Source of the DNA: Prevotella sp.
GTDB lineage: Bacteria > Bacteroidota > Bacteroidia > Bacteroidales > Dysgonomonadaceae
Direction of reading: 5' to 3'
Length of the DNA stretch: 64,000 nt
NCBI GenBank assembly: GCA_031271965.1
Contig: JAISUS010000028.1
Location: 452,517-516,516 of the forward strand
The notes under the pieces were generated by a model that was not told the origin of the DNA, made no database searches, and saw only the letters and a list, made by a program, of their open reading frames with translations. The translations under genes were made by a program, and so were the position numbers. Position 1 is the stretch's first letter, and the number at the start of each line of letters is the position of its first letter. This document shows positions 18,901 through 26,810 of the stretch, piece by piece.

Positions 18901-20247
18901 ATCCTGTTTTTTTATCAGTTCCGGATTGCCGTTTTTAAGATAATCATCGAAAGCTCCTTCTGCATAAGTGCTCAAAACAGAGCCCTGTGTCATCAGGAGA
19001 CTTTCAAATTCTTTCTCAGTTGCCGGAAGATTGTCGACTTTATATCCCTCAGCCTTCAACCGTTTCAATAGATTATAGAGAGACGGAACAGTTTCCAACC
19101 CTTGGGCTGCTAATGTTTCCTGTCCTGCCCCTTTAAAATAATATATGGCAACTTTCTTATCCGCATTTTTTTTGTGTTTGAGAGCGATCAGATTATTTAC
19201 GATTGCTGTGAAATTTTTAAGCCTGTCGGAAATTGTTTTGAACACATACAAACCATCATTGTTCTTTTCCTGAGCAACTAGCGAGTATGGATAAATTGAA
19301 CCGTCCAGCTCAGGCATAACCAGGCTTTGTCCCATAAATCCTCCAAACATCCCCATCGGGTCTTTCATCCAGTCTTCTTTCAGTTGAAGAATAGTAAGAG
19401 GTGTAAAAATAGGGATGTTATGCATCTTCAACCAATCGACGGCTGCATCAGCCTGTCCCATCAGAAGACGCCCATGCGGGAAATAAACAACAGCAGACGG
19501 ATTTATCTGTTCCAGAAATTCAATACGTTTTGTCATCGAAGAAATAGGATATACATTCAGACCTGAGCTTTGCAAAGATACAATAAGGCTATCCAGATGT
19601 TCTTTATTTCCACTGAAAGGATCGTGTATACCTGCTATGATAGCAACTTTGCCAGCTCCTTCTTTATAAATACCTTGCTTCTTTAGATATGCTTCATATT
19701 CCTTTACATCTGTGAGAGCGACATTTTCATCGAGATGGAAGAAAGCATCTGCAACACTCTCTATCACAGGTTGTGCACCTGTGACAAAAAAGGTCTTTTT
19801 GTCTATATTTTGGCGTATATAGCGCGCCATATTTTGATAATTAGGCTTATTTGCATTTTCAAGATACCCTGATATCTGCTTAAGATTTATACTATCCAGA
19901 TTACAAATATTATTTTCCGGGTTAGTAACGGCAAATATATAAACCGGTGTTCCTTTATCCGCTGCCGACTGTATTTGATTCCTTTGCTCCTCAGATACTT
20001 TTAGCCCCATTCCGAAGCCTAAAACAAAATCATAACCTGTCAACTTATCTAGTTCGTCAACTGAGACAACGTCGTACTTTATAAATTTGTCCTCATTGGA
20101 TAAGGATATATTCGACACCTGAAAAGGCTGGAAATTGAGAAGGGCTATCCTTGTCGGAGAGGCAGTTTTCTGCCATGCAACCCAGCCTGCTATGATAACC
20201 AGCAGAGCGGATAAGGCAATTAATATGTATTTCTTTTTTGATTTCAT
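15970..20247 (-). CDS. cobN: Membrane-anchored CobN-family chelatase (HmuS-like)
   Basis: 1425 aa with the CobN/magnesium-chelatase H fold across most of its length. The conserved segment LIHFGTHGSLEFTPQKQ carries H545 and H549. A low-complexity Pro/Gly/Lys-rich insert lies at about 790-870. Unlike cytosolic CobN, it has an N-terminal signal-anchor (about 7-24) and a C-terminal membrane segment (about 1393-1417) followed by KKKRRNND, so the chelatase body should be in the periplasm with both ends in the membrane. There are no CobS/CobT-type ATPase partners nearby. Neighbours match hmuYRSTUV, where HmuS is a CobN homolog reported to act on heme, so iron removal from heme is more likely than cobalt insertion. 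Automatic annotation would say cobaltochelatase. Confidence 0.85.
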   Translation of the reverse strand: MKSKKKYILIALSALLVIIAGWVAWQKTASPTRIALLNFQPFQVSNISLSNEDKFIKYDVVSVDELDKLTGYDFVLGFGMGLKVSEEQRNQIQSAADKGTPVYIFAVTNPENNICNLDSINLKQISGYLENANKPNYQNMARYIRQNIDKKTFFVTGAQPVIESVADAFFHLDENVALTDVKEYEAYLKKQGIYKEGAGKVAIIAGIHDPFSGNKEHLDSLIVSLQSSGLNVYPISSMTKRIEFLEQINPSAVVYFPHGRLLMGQADAAVDWLKMHNIPIFTPLTILQLKEDWMKDPMGMFGGFMGQSLVMPELDGSIYPYSLVAQEKNNDGLYVFKTISDRLKNFTAIVNNLIALKHKKNADKKVAIYYFKGAGQETLAAQGLETVPSLYNLLKRLKAEGYKVDNLPATEKEFESLLMTQGSVLSTYAEGAFDDYLKNGNPELIKKQDYEAWIHQSLSPELYKEVTDTYGEAPGAYMSMMKNNEAYLAIARIQLGNIVLLPQPMAALGDDGFAIVHGAKSPPPHTYIGSYLWTQYRFKADALIHFGTHGSLEFTPQKQVALGSNDWPDRLVGTVPHFYYYTIGNIGESMMAKRRSYATTISYLTPAFMESNTRSQFKTLQDKIREYYKTEESKQSQASLQVKKIAVEMGVHRDLRLDSILTKPYTTEDIERIENYAEEIANEKMNGQLYTLGIPYTVEKIKSTVLAMSADPIAYSLAALDKQRGTVSEKQLKNKVFFTQHYLNPAKSLVNQVLNGKVVNNELICNIANIKESDLEKSKEILSPPKRGMAAAMAVMNNTSSGAQPKVPSSGGHPSWIPKTGKRPENTKMEEGAKPTKVDPAAMGKPSVKGGKPEMPKAPEYTKAQKEEARAIVEIERTINNIVNYKKALEDSPEQEFKSILNALAGGYIPPSSGGDAVANPTAVPTGHNLYSVNAETTPSELAWDRGVSLVNTTLEQYKKQHGEYPRKVSYTFWSSEFIESEGTTIAQVLYMLGVEPVRDTYGRVSDLRLIPVETLGRPRIDVVVQTSGQFRDLAASRLMLISKAVEMAAMAKDEKYENLVHQSTVEIERQLVEQGISPKDARTMSTQRIFGGINGMYGTGIQEMITGSDKWESEKEIADTYINNMGAAYGNDKNWGEFQAGLLRTVLHNTDVVVQPRQNNTWGALSLDHVYEFMGGMNLAIRNVTGKDPDAYFADYRNRNNAKMQDLKEAIGVESRTTVLNPVYVKEVMKGGAASASQITEVVTNTFGWNVAKPDVIDNELWDQLYDMYVKDSQNLGTKDFFKQANPEALQEITAIMLETARKGMWKATDVQLTDIASLHTSLVKEFGSSGTGFAGGNAKLQDFISKKVSAEDARVYNQQIRQMKTAAPLSDVAQNGMVLKKDQIRTTPEESKTSLNGLIIVGVVLVAFFVLLFILKKKRRNND

Positions 20248-20320
20248 TGGAATTATTAATTATTGGTTGTTTTAATAACTTTTTTCTTATAGCATCTTCT
20301 ACTAATAAAGTCAGATTTTT

Positions 20321-21643
20321 CTAGTTAGTCAGTTTATATAGCCTGACTGGCCTGTACTTGTTTTTCAGAACGATTTCCTTAACTATTGCACCATCTCTGT
20401 TTATTGAATATATCCCATTGATCTTTTCCGTATTGCTGTTGGGCACACAGATATAAAGTTTATCGTCTACAATACTAAATACATTCATTCGCGCAGACGG
20501 ATTGGATGCCGGAATGTCTAACTTGCGGATAGACATATTCTGGGGGTTTAATTCATAATATTCCATTTCTATTTTGCTTCCTTCCGAATCGCTATCCGAG
20601 AAAGTATATTTGATAGTGGATATATGCAGGTATATTTTATTGTTATAGCTGATAATAGACTGAGCAATACGTCCCTTTCCAAAATATTTATCTACGTTAA
20701 ATTCCCATGTTTTATCAAAATCTGTTTCTCCGCTTTGTATCCTGAATATTTTAGATTCGGTAGGTGTGCCAAACTGGTTCCATCCCCATGAACAGAAATA
20801 CATATCTCCGGATTCGTCTTTGGTAGTAGGATTATTTTCCGAAACAAAGAAGCCTACTGTACGGGTATTGGGGTAACTGATGATTTTCTCCACTTTTTTT
20901 GTTTCTATATCTATTACAGCCAAATAGAAATTCGTTTCACTATCCGCTATAATATTAAATCCCACTGTTTCCAGAAAAACTATACTCACATATAACTTTC
21001 CCTCTTTTTCGTCCAATACCAATGAACCCGTGCGCACCATATTATTACCGCTTTCATCGAGCCACTTAGCATCGGGACGAAAGTTCATTATCGCTTCCTT
21101 CAGATCGATTGACCCGGTAGTATTCATCGTATATGGATTAAACATATAGACACTTTGCGGAGACAAGCCTTCGTTATAATAAAACCCGAGGTTACGGTCG
21201 ACAATACATAGTTTACGGGATGGGAACAGGTTATTTTTTCTCAGATTGAGGCTTTCATCTATAAATACCCGATTACTCATATTGAGACTTAAGCGATATA
21301 TACCGGGTGTAGACGACATTCCTTTTTTATCCTTTGCCATAGCAAAGAAATATTTACCGATAGATTGATGCCCGGCCGATGTAGACGGGTCTGAATTTGT
21401 AAACAAAGATTCTTCCGACAATAATTCGTATGGCTCCGTATTGTTCTTCACCTCGTTCATTTCGAATGTAAAAAAACGTGTTATATCCGAATTGGATGCC
21501 TCCTCTACAGCCAGGACATAATTGTTAGACATGAAGTCCAGACGGGGTGTATTATCATTTTCAAGGTTCTCAACTTCGCACGATTGTATAAAGAACGGAC
21601 AGAGAATAATAAAACATAAATATTTGAAAGTTTTCATAATCAA
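20321..21643 (-). CDS. DUF4374-like beta-propeller lipoprotein
   Basis: 440 aa with a lipoprotein signal (lipobox FIQSC, Cys22; an alternative Met3 start leaves the lipobox intact). The body is beta-rich with repeated blade-like segments ending in hydrophobic or aromatic residues, resembling the DUF4374 family that often accompanies TonB receptors for metal chelates. It starts 2 bp after the receptor stop and is followed by the CobN-like gene. Likely a surface or periplasmic accessory of heme/metal-chelate capture. The domain name is from general resemblance and should be treated as tentative. Confidence 0.6.
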   Translation of the reverse strand: MIMKTFKYLCFIILCPFFIQSCEVENLENDNTPRLDFMSNNYVLAVEEASNSDITRFFTFEMNEVKNNTEPYELLSEESLFTNSDPSTSAGHQSIGKYFFAMAKDKKGMSSTPGIYRLSLNMSNRVFIDESLNLRKNNLFPSRKLCIVDRNLGFYYNEGLSPQSVYMFNPYTMNTTGSIDLKEAIMNFRPDAKWLDESGNNMVRTGSLVLDEKEGKLYVSIVFLETVGFNIIADSETNFYLAVIDIETKKVEKIISYPNTRTVGFFVSENNPTTKDESGDMYFCSWGWNQFGTPTESKIFRIQSGETDFDKTWEFNVDKYFGKGRIAQSIISYNNKIYLHISTIKYTFSDSDSEGSKIEMEYYELNPQNMSIRKLDIPASNPSARMNVFSIVDDKLYICVPNSNTEKINGIYSINRDGAIVKEIVLKNKYRPVRLYKLTN

Positions 21644-21645
21644 TT

Positions 21646-24057
21646 CTATTTGAAGAGATAAACTGCTTTAGCCCAGAAACTGCGTCCGGGATTCTGCATC
21701 TTGAAATTATTATAGATATCCTTATCGAAAATATTACGAACTTCAAATCCCAGCGTCAGCCGGCTTTCCTTATATGTCTTCATATCGAATGAAGCTCCCG
21801 CTGTATGAAGTTGCTGTTGGGGTATAACACGATCCGTAGAAATTTTCGATTTGCCAAAAAGACCTAAAAAACCATCAGGTTCATACTGTTTTTCTATATA
21901 ATCCAGATAGTATTGATGCACATATGAATAGTTCCAGTAAGTACGAAGTATATTATTCTTGCCTAATACATTATTGAAAGTATATTCTACTCCCAGATTT
22001 CCATAATAGAAAGGCGTGTTGCTGATACGGGCATCTTTAAAATGCACATCATTTGCATTTTCATCGAGCGATCCATTGTATCTGAATTCGTTATAAGTAA
22101 GATTCCCCATCAGTTTGAGCTTATCGAAAAAGGTATAATATCCATCGAGTTCAATGCCATATCCTTTTACTTTTTCCAGATTGAGGAACAGCCCCTGATA
22201 TTGGTTGATTTCCTTGAGCTTTATCAGGTCTGTTGTATTCCTGAAATAAGTATTTATCTCAAAATTATATTTGGACGGTTTATGCAACTTTATTCCCAAA
22301 TTGAAATTATTACTTTTCTCAGGTGATAAATCGAGATTGGAAATGATAAAGGTATTATCCCCGAAAATTTCCATCTGGTCGGGTAACCGGTAGGTATTTT
22401 CATATGATGCGCGTATCAAAAGATTATTGCGTATATTATATTTCGCTGCCAGAGAGAAACTAAGTCCTTGTTTAGAGATAGATCTGTCTTCGTTTACCAA
22501 TTCGGATGAACTATATACCGATTCTTTACCTTTAGTCTGATAGAACAAGGACTTCATTTGCACAATCGTATTTAACTTATTATCAAATAATCCGGCATTA
22601 TACCCTACTCCTACGATCAGACGATTATATGTAATGCGTTTTTTCTCTAAAGGATTGACTTCGTCATCTTTCTTGTTGATAAAATAATTATCGACTATAT
22701 TAGTTGTAAGAATATGGGACGGGGTGATATGGTAAGATAATAATCCTCGGTATATTATATTCTGATAATCGGATTCGAGACCGTTTTTCCCCGGAGCAGA
22801 AGTATAAACACTGCCTATCTCTGAAGCAGAAGTAGAAGAGTGCGCCACCCCCTTCCAATCATAGTATGTATTCTTCAGCGTATCTACAAACAGGTTGTCG
22901 ATCTTGCTGTAAACAAGAAAGTGTGTTGTATTCAACCGGTTGTCCATAAATGATTTCCGGTAAGTAACAGAAGGTATGGCTACAGCTTTTTCGGTACGAT
23001 AAACCGCACCGAAGGCCCTGTCACGGGTGGTAAAGTCGTTCTGCATATCCTGATGTAAGGCAAAGCTAGTTAATCTGAACTGCAAAAGGTCAGCCCATGA
23101 GAGATTATCAAAGTTTACATACCCTTCTACAAAATATTGCTTAAATTTATTATGGAATAAACGAGCTTCTATGTATGTATTACGTCCAGTTTCTTCTTCA
23201 TAATAAAGGAGATTTTTCACCTTGTAGTCGTTATCAGAATAGTTTCCAAAGGCATACAAGCCTACTGATATATTCCTGTTCAGCCTCCTGAATCCATTAA
23301 TAGTGGCAATGTTGGTGTTGAATGACCCTCTTTCGAACGAAACTTGAATTTCCGAATCATATAATCTACGGCTTACCAGATTTATAGCTCCACCCAAAGC
23401 ATCTACCCCGATTTCTGTGGGTAAAATACCTTTATAAACTTCCATACGTTCAACAGAATTGACCGGAATTTTGGTTATACCAAAACTTGAACCAAGATAA
23501 TCCAAGGGAATACCGTCTCGCATCAGCTTGATAGACCTTCCGCTAAAACCATTTATAATCACTTCATTACTTGCGCCTAATGCACCCGTATTACGCAAAC
23601 GTACTCCCGGGCTTGCATTTAGCAAATTCTGAATATTCGTAGCCTTTTCGTGAAAATGAGTTACATCGATCACTTCCGCTTTGATCGGATTCAATCTGAG
23701 TTCATCAATCTTTCTGCTAGCGCTTATAGTTACTTCTTTAAGTTCTATGGCCGATGTCTTTATATGGAAATCCAGAGTATCTATAGAAGCTTTGAGGTCG
23801 ATAGACTTAACTTCAACATAGCCATCCTGATGTAACGCATAAAGAATATAAGTCCCTGACGGTAAATTGTTGATTGTATACCTGCCTTCAACATCAGTAA
23901 AAGCCCGCGTATCCAATTCTTCAATTATTACTTCTACATTTTTTCGAACTGCATCGTCAACGTACACATGTCCGGCAATAGTATGCTTCTTATTTTGAGA
24001 ATAAGATTGGTATGGACAAAGAGCTACAATTAATATACAAATTAGTATATATTTCAT
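21646..24057 (-). CDS. TonB-dependent receptor with carboxypeptidase-like domain (HmuR-position)
   Basis: Outer-membrane receptor of 803 aa. A signal peptide (about 1-20, ending in SYSQ) is followed by a carboxypeptidase-regulatory-like beta domain (about 25-105), the plug (about 115-228, with VERMEVYKGILPTEIGVDALGGAINLVS) and the 22-strand barrel ending in an aromatic C-terminus (AVYLFK). It takes up a ligand at the expense of the TonB motor. Between a lipoprotein gene and the CobN-like chelatase gene, heme or another metal tetrapyrrole is the most likely ligand. Confidence 0.88.
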   Translation of the reverse strand: MKYILICILIVALCPYQSYSQNKKHTIAGHVYVDDAVRKNVEVIIEELDTRAFTDVEGRYTINNLPSGTYILYALHQDGYVEVKSIDLKASIDTLDFHIKTSAIELKEVTISASRKIDELRLNPIKAEVIDVTHFHEKATNIQNLLNASPGVRLRNTGALGASNEVIINGFSGRSIKLMRDGIPLDYLGSSFGITKIPVNSVERMEVYKGILPTEIGVDALGGAINLVSRRLYDSEIQVSFERGSFNTNIATINGFRRLNRNISVGLYAFGNYSDNDYKVKNLLYYEEETGRNTYIEARLFHNKFKQYFVEGYVNFDNLSWADLLQFRLTSFALHQDMQNDFTTRDRAFGAVYRTEKAVAIPSVTYRKSFMDNRLNTTHFLVYSKIDNLFVDTLKNTYYDWKGVAHSSTSASEIGSVYTSAPGKNGLESDYQNIIYRGLLSYHITPSHILTTNIVDNYFINKKDDEVNPLEKKRITYNRLIVGVGYNAGLFDNKLNTIVQMKSLFYQTKGKESVYSSSELVNEDRSISKQGLSFSLAAKYNIRNNLLIRASYENTYRLPDQMEIFGDNTFIISNLDLSPEKSNNFNLGIKLHKPSKYNFEINTYFRNTTDLIKLKEINQYQGLFLNLEKVKGYGIELDGYYTFFDKLKLMGNLTYNEFRYNGSLDENANDVHFKDARISNTPFYYGNLGVEYTFNNVLGKNNILRTYWNYSYVHQYYLDYIEKQYEPDGFLGLFGKSKISTDRVIPQQQLHTAGASFDMKTYKESRLTLGFEVRNIFDKDIYNNFKMQNPGRSFWAKAVYLFK

Positions 24058-24077
24058 TTTGTTTAAATAAGGGAAAT

Positions 24078-24109
24078 AAAAGAAGGAGTTTTAATGTACT
24101 CCTTCTTTT
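24078..24109 (-). terminator. Intercistronic hairpin between lipoprotein and receptor genes
   Basis: A perfect 12-bp stem (24078-24089 with 24098-24109) with an 8-nt loop lies 22 bp after the lipoprotein stop. On the minus strand the 3' arm ends in TTTT followed by ATTT. As an intrinsic terminator inside the operon it would lower receptor and chelatase expression relative to the lipoprotein. Confidence 0.65.
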
Positions 24110-24131
24110 TATGATTTAGATAAAACCTATC

Positions 24132-25301
24132 TTATTTAAAAATCGTATAGTTATCTTTCTTTACAGCAGTGCTTGTGTCCTTTACATCATCAGCAGAGAC
24201 AGAAGCGAATTCCCTTTTGAACAGACCTGTATCCACTGCACTAAGATCAACTTTAGCTTCACTAGCTTCACCCGGATAGCTAATTATTTCATGTACGTCC
24301 AATACAAGATATTTGACATCATCATCAGTGCTATATGTCGCTTTCCATAGATATTTCTGAGGTGGAATACCAAACCCTGCACTCCCTGCTTTTTCAAAGC
24401 TAAAAATATTGTTTTCATTATCATACGCCCATGCAACTTTCTTGGTTGTCACTATTCCCAAAGGATATGAGTATCGGATTTCCAACGAATCTGCTTTAAA
24501 AAAGTTGAAAGTAACCAGTTTGGTAAATTCATATTTGTCACCGACAGGGGAAGTAACCATTCCCGGATCAAAGATTTTCGATCCGCTTTTTAGCATCCAG
24601 GATGTTCCTACAAGGTTTTCTTTTGTTACAACAGTAGGATCGGCCTGTTCCGGCAGTTTAAATTCTGCCCCGTTCAATTTCAGGCTGGGTGATACTTCTG
24701 TATCGATTTCCCCACTGGTCTCCACTAAAGTAAATGTCGCTGTTGCCGCTACTTTAGGACGAGTCATTGGATTTGAAGATTCATCCATTCTATCCTGATC
24801 GATACTTACTAATGTTGTGGTGAATATAAGCACACGTTTGCCATCTAGGGTAGTTTCTTCTAAAGAGGAGGTTTTAGACATTGAAAAGTCGTACGGAGGC
24901 ATCTGGCTATTAAACTGAATTACCTCAAAAGCTTTTCCGTCCTCAGTCTGATTCCAGACCCAATATACTTTTCCCGAACCTCCATACGAACTGCCTGTTA
25001 CTAATTTAAATATTTTTCCCGACTTTTGTGTCTGGGAGTCGGTATAATCTTCCTTCGTAAATTCAACACCCGAAGCACTTTCGAACATATAAGGAGCCCA
25101 GCCAAAAACATCCATCACATCAGTGAACGTTTCGCTTTTCCATGCTTTAACATTAGACTTGAAATTTATTTCTTTAATAATCCATTTTCCTTCCAGTTTT
25201 ATACTTTCGGCCGGTATTACCGGATTATCATCATCACTACTACAAGAATTCAAAAACAATATACTGCATAGCACAAGCAGTACAACTTTAATATTTTTCA
25301 T
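24132..25301 (-). CDS. Secreted lipoprotein, first gene of the heme-type locus (HmuY-position)
   Basis: 389 aa with a lipoprotein signal (lipobox FLNSC, Cys20) followed by SSDDD, a sequence compatible with surface export of Bacteroidota lipoproteins. The mature part looks like two lipocalin-like halves, each starting with a GxWxxK or GTSWMLK element (KLEGKWIIKEI at about 36-46; VGTSWMLKSG in the second half). It occupies the position of the hemophore HmuY but is much longer, and I cannot show sequence similarity to it. First gene behind a good promoter; a hairpin separates it from the receptor gene. Confidence 0.65.
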   Translation of the reverse strand: MKNIKVVLLVLCSILFLNSCSSDDDNPVIPAESIKLEGKWIIKEINFKSNVKAWKSETFTDVMDVFGWAPYMFESASGVEFTKEDYTDSQTQKSGKIFKLVTGSSYGGSGKVYWVWNQTEDGKAFEVIQFNSQMPPYDFSMSKTSSLEETTLDGKRVLIFTTTLVSIDQDRMDESSNPMTRPKVAATATFTLVETSGEIDTEVSPSLKLNGAEFKLPEQADPTVVTKENLVGTSWMLKSGSKIFDPGMVTSPVGDKYEFTKLVTFNFFKADSLEIRYSYPLGIVTTKKVAWAYDNENNIFSFEKAGSAGFGIPPQKYLWKATYSTDDDVKYLVLDVHEIISYPGEASEAKVDLSAVDTGLFKREFASVSADDVKDTSTAVKKDNYTIFK

Positions 25302-25334
25302 ATGTTTATTGATTAATATAATTTAATGTTTTGC

Positions 25335-25370
25335 AAAGGTATTTGATGGATGAGTGGGTAACAATACCTA
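25335..25370 (-). promoter_or_regulatory. Promoter and candidate operator of the heme-type operon
   Basis: On the minus strand TTGTT (25361-25365) and TACCTTTG (25335-25342) are 18 bp apart, a good Bacteroidota promoter. A perfect inverted repeat AGGTATT (25339-25345) / AATACCT (25364-25370) overlaps both elements, so a dimeric repressor there would block polymerase. An iron- or heme-responsive repressor is a guess from context. Confidence 0.55.
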
Positions 25371-25689
25371 AAAATTAGGGTTTTTAAATAAGAAAATAAT
25401 GATTTATAATTACTTTTATATAACTATAAAACAATCTATTATAAAAATACATCAAAAACAATGTCACATATGTTACAGTATATTATTTTTAAGACCTAAT
25501 ATTGCATTTTATTAACATTTTCTATTCCTAATTCTCCATATGAAAATATGTACCTACCATCGGGTCATGTCTACGAGCATAGGAAATACCGATGTATCTG
25601 TATTTTCTAAATCAAGAAAATCTACATGTACGTTCGCTCAAATACTTAAATTATAATCAGATTATTCTTTTACCAATCTATTTTTTATC
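25371..25689. other. Intergenic region between divergent heme and cobalamin operons
   Basis: AT-rich, about 320 bp, no open frame of note. It separates the minus-strand heme-type promoter from the plus-strand promoter of riboswitch 1. I see no further structured element. Confidence 0.5.
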
Positions 25690-25697
25690 TACCTTTG
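25690..25697 (+). promoter_or_regulatory. -7 box driving riboswitch 1
   Basis: TACCTTTG matches TAnnTTTG and lies about 10 bp before the first conserved aptamer bases. The -33 position has only a T-rich run. Confidence 0.5.
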
Positions 25698-25704
25698 CCC
25701 ATGA

Positions 25705-25985
25705 TTTTGGTGTCACTGTCTGTATTCCCGGATAGTGGTGAAAAGGGAATCAGGTGTAAATCCTGAACAGACCCGCTGCTGTAAGCTCTTCTCAGTTAAC
25801 AGTTAACAGTCATCAGTTAACAATGTTGCTGAAAAGTCTTTGAACAATACCAAATACCACTGATTGACGGTAACCAGTCATCAGCTATCAGTCTACGTTT
25901 TTGTTGACTGTTAACTGCTCACTGTTAACTGAATATTGGGAAGGGCGTTCAAAGATAGAGTAAGTCAGAAGACCTGCCAGAACAA
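25705..25985 (+). promoter_or_regulatory. Cobalamin riboswitch 1 (expanded aptamer)
   Basis: Conserved blocks of the cobalamin aptamer occur in order: TTTGGTG (25706-25712), AAAGGGAAT (25742-25750), CAGGTG...TCCTG, CCCGCTGCTGTAA (25772-25784), ACCACTG (25855-25861), GGGAAGG (25938-25944) and AAGTCAG...GACCTGCC (25962-25978). CTTTGAAC before ACCACTG pairs with GTTCAAAG after GGGAAGG. Two peripheral stretches (about 25791-25835 and 25862-25937) are unusually long and full of GTTAAC units. It would repress the cbiL-btuFCD-cbiJD operon when adenosylcobalamin or a related corrinoid is plentiful. Confidence 0.93.
25786..25968 (+). repeat. 183-bp inverted repeat, copy 1 (inside riboswitch 1)
   Basis: The reverse complement of 49648-49830 matches this segment over 183 bases with no gap and two differences (A at 25876 versus G, C at 25946 versus T in the other copy, both read in riboswitch orientation). 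The copy starts just after CTGTAA and ends within the AGTCAG block. Confidence 0.95.
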
Positions 25986-26105
25986 TCGTTTATTAAGGCT
26001 CGCGGTATAGGCTTAAAACATCTTTTGGGGACTTCTGTTGTCCTTTTTAGAAAACCTTTACTAAAAGCGTCATGTATCAACTTTATTAAAAGATTGGTTT
26101 ATAAG

Positions 26106-26810
26106 ATGTACCATTCCGTACAATTTATTTCTTTAGGTCCTGGTGATCCCGAGCTGGTTACAATCAAAGCATTAAAAGCTCTGCGACAGGCCGATGCCAT
26201 ATTTTATCCTGCTACGATAAATTCGGCCGGACAAACAATATCCCGCGCACTAGATATCCTTGTCCATCTCGAAATACCGTCAGATAAGCTTTACCCATTC
26301 AATGTGCCCATGAACAAAAACCGCTCGTTGGCAATAGAAGCATATGAAAAAGCATCGGCCAAAATAGGTAATGAGCAACAGAAAGGTTCAAAAACGGCAG
26401 TAGTTGCAGAAGGCGATGCCGGTTTCTATTCATCGATTCATTATATATACGACAATCTGATCCTAAAGCGAATTCCAGTCGAACACATTGCCGGCGTTCC
26501 GGCTTTTATTGCTTGCGGAGCTTTGGCTGGCATACATATCGCTAAACAAGAAGAGGAACTGATCGTTATTCCTGGAATAGTGACAGAAGACGAATTGTCG
26601 ATCCACCTTCAGTCGGGAAAGACAATAGTAATAATGAAAGTTTCGCAGTGTTGTGATGCTATAAAATCGATTATAAAAAATCAGCCTCAGCCTACATACC
26701 ATTATTTCGAGAATGCCGGTGTTGCCGGAAAAGAATATTATACGAATAATAAAAACGATATACAAAGCAGGACAATTCCGTATTTCTCACTAATGATAAT
26801 AAAATCATGA
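26106..26810 (+). CDS. cbiL: Precorrin-2 / cobalt-factor II C20-methyltransferase
   Basis: Methylates C20 of cobalt-sirohydrochlorin with SAM in the anaerobic pathway. The start at 26106 (MYHSVQFISLGPGDPELVT) puts the family's SAM-site glycine motif GPGDPE near the N-terminus; an upstream in-frame ATG at 26025 would add 27 unlikely residues from the riboswitch leader. The second conserved region EGDAGFYSSIHYI and the HIAGVPAF segment fit CbiL/CobI. 234 aa is normal. The stop overlaps the start of the substrate-binding protein gene (ATGA). Confidence 0.92.
   Translation: MYHSVQFISLGPGDPELVTIKALKALRQADAIFYPATINSAGQTISRALDILVHLEIPSDKLYPFNVPMNKNRSLAIEAYEKASAKIGNEQQKGSKTAVVAEGDAGFYSSIHYIYDNLILKRIPVEHIAGVPAFIACGALAGIHIAKQEEELIVIPGIVTEDELSIHLQSGKTIVIMKVSQCCDAIKSIIKNQPQPTYHYFENAGVAGKEYYTNNKNDIQSRTIPYFSLMIIKS

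Noticed and set aside
15970..20247. CobN as the cobalt inserter of the B12 pathway
   Set aside because: Membrane anchors at both ends, no CobS/CobT partners, heme-type neighbours, and two CbiK enzymes in the B12 operons make this unlikely, though not impossible.
25793..25931. GTTAAC repeats considered as a CRISPR array
   Set aside because: Units are short, irregular, partly inverted and lie within conserved blocks of a cobalamin aptamer; no spacers of constant length and no cas genes.
26025..26105. Upstream start codon for cbiL
   Set aside because: The extra 27 residues are hydrophobic/basic leader-like sequence translated from just behind the riboswitch and precede the conserved CbiL N-terminus; ATG 26106 fits the family.
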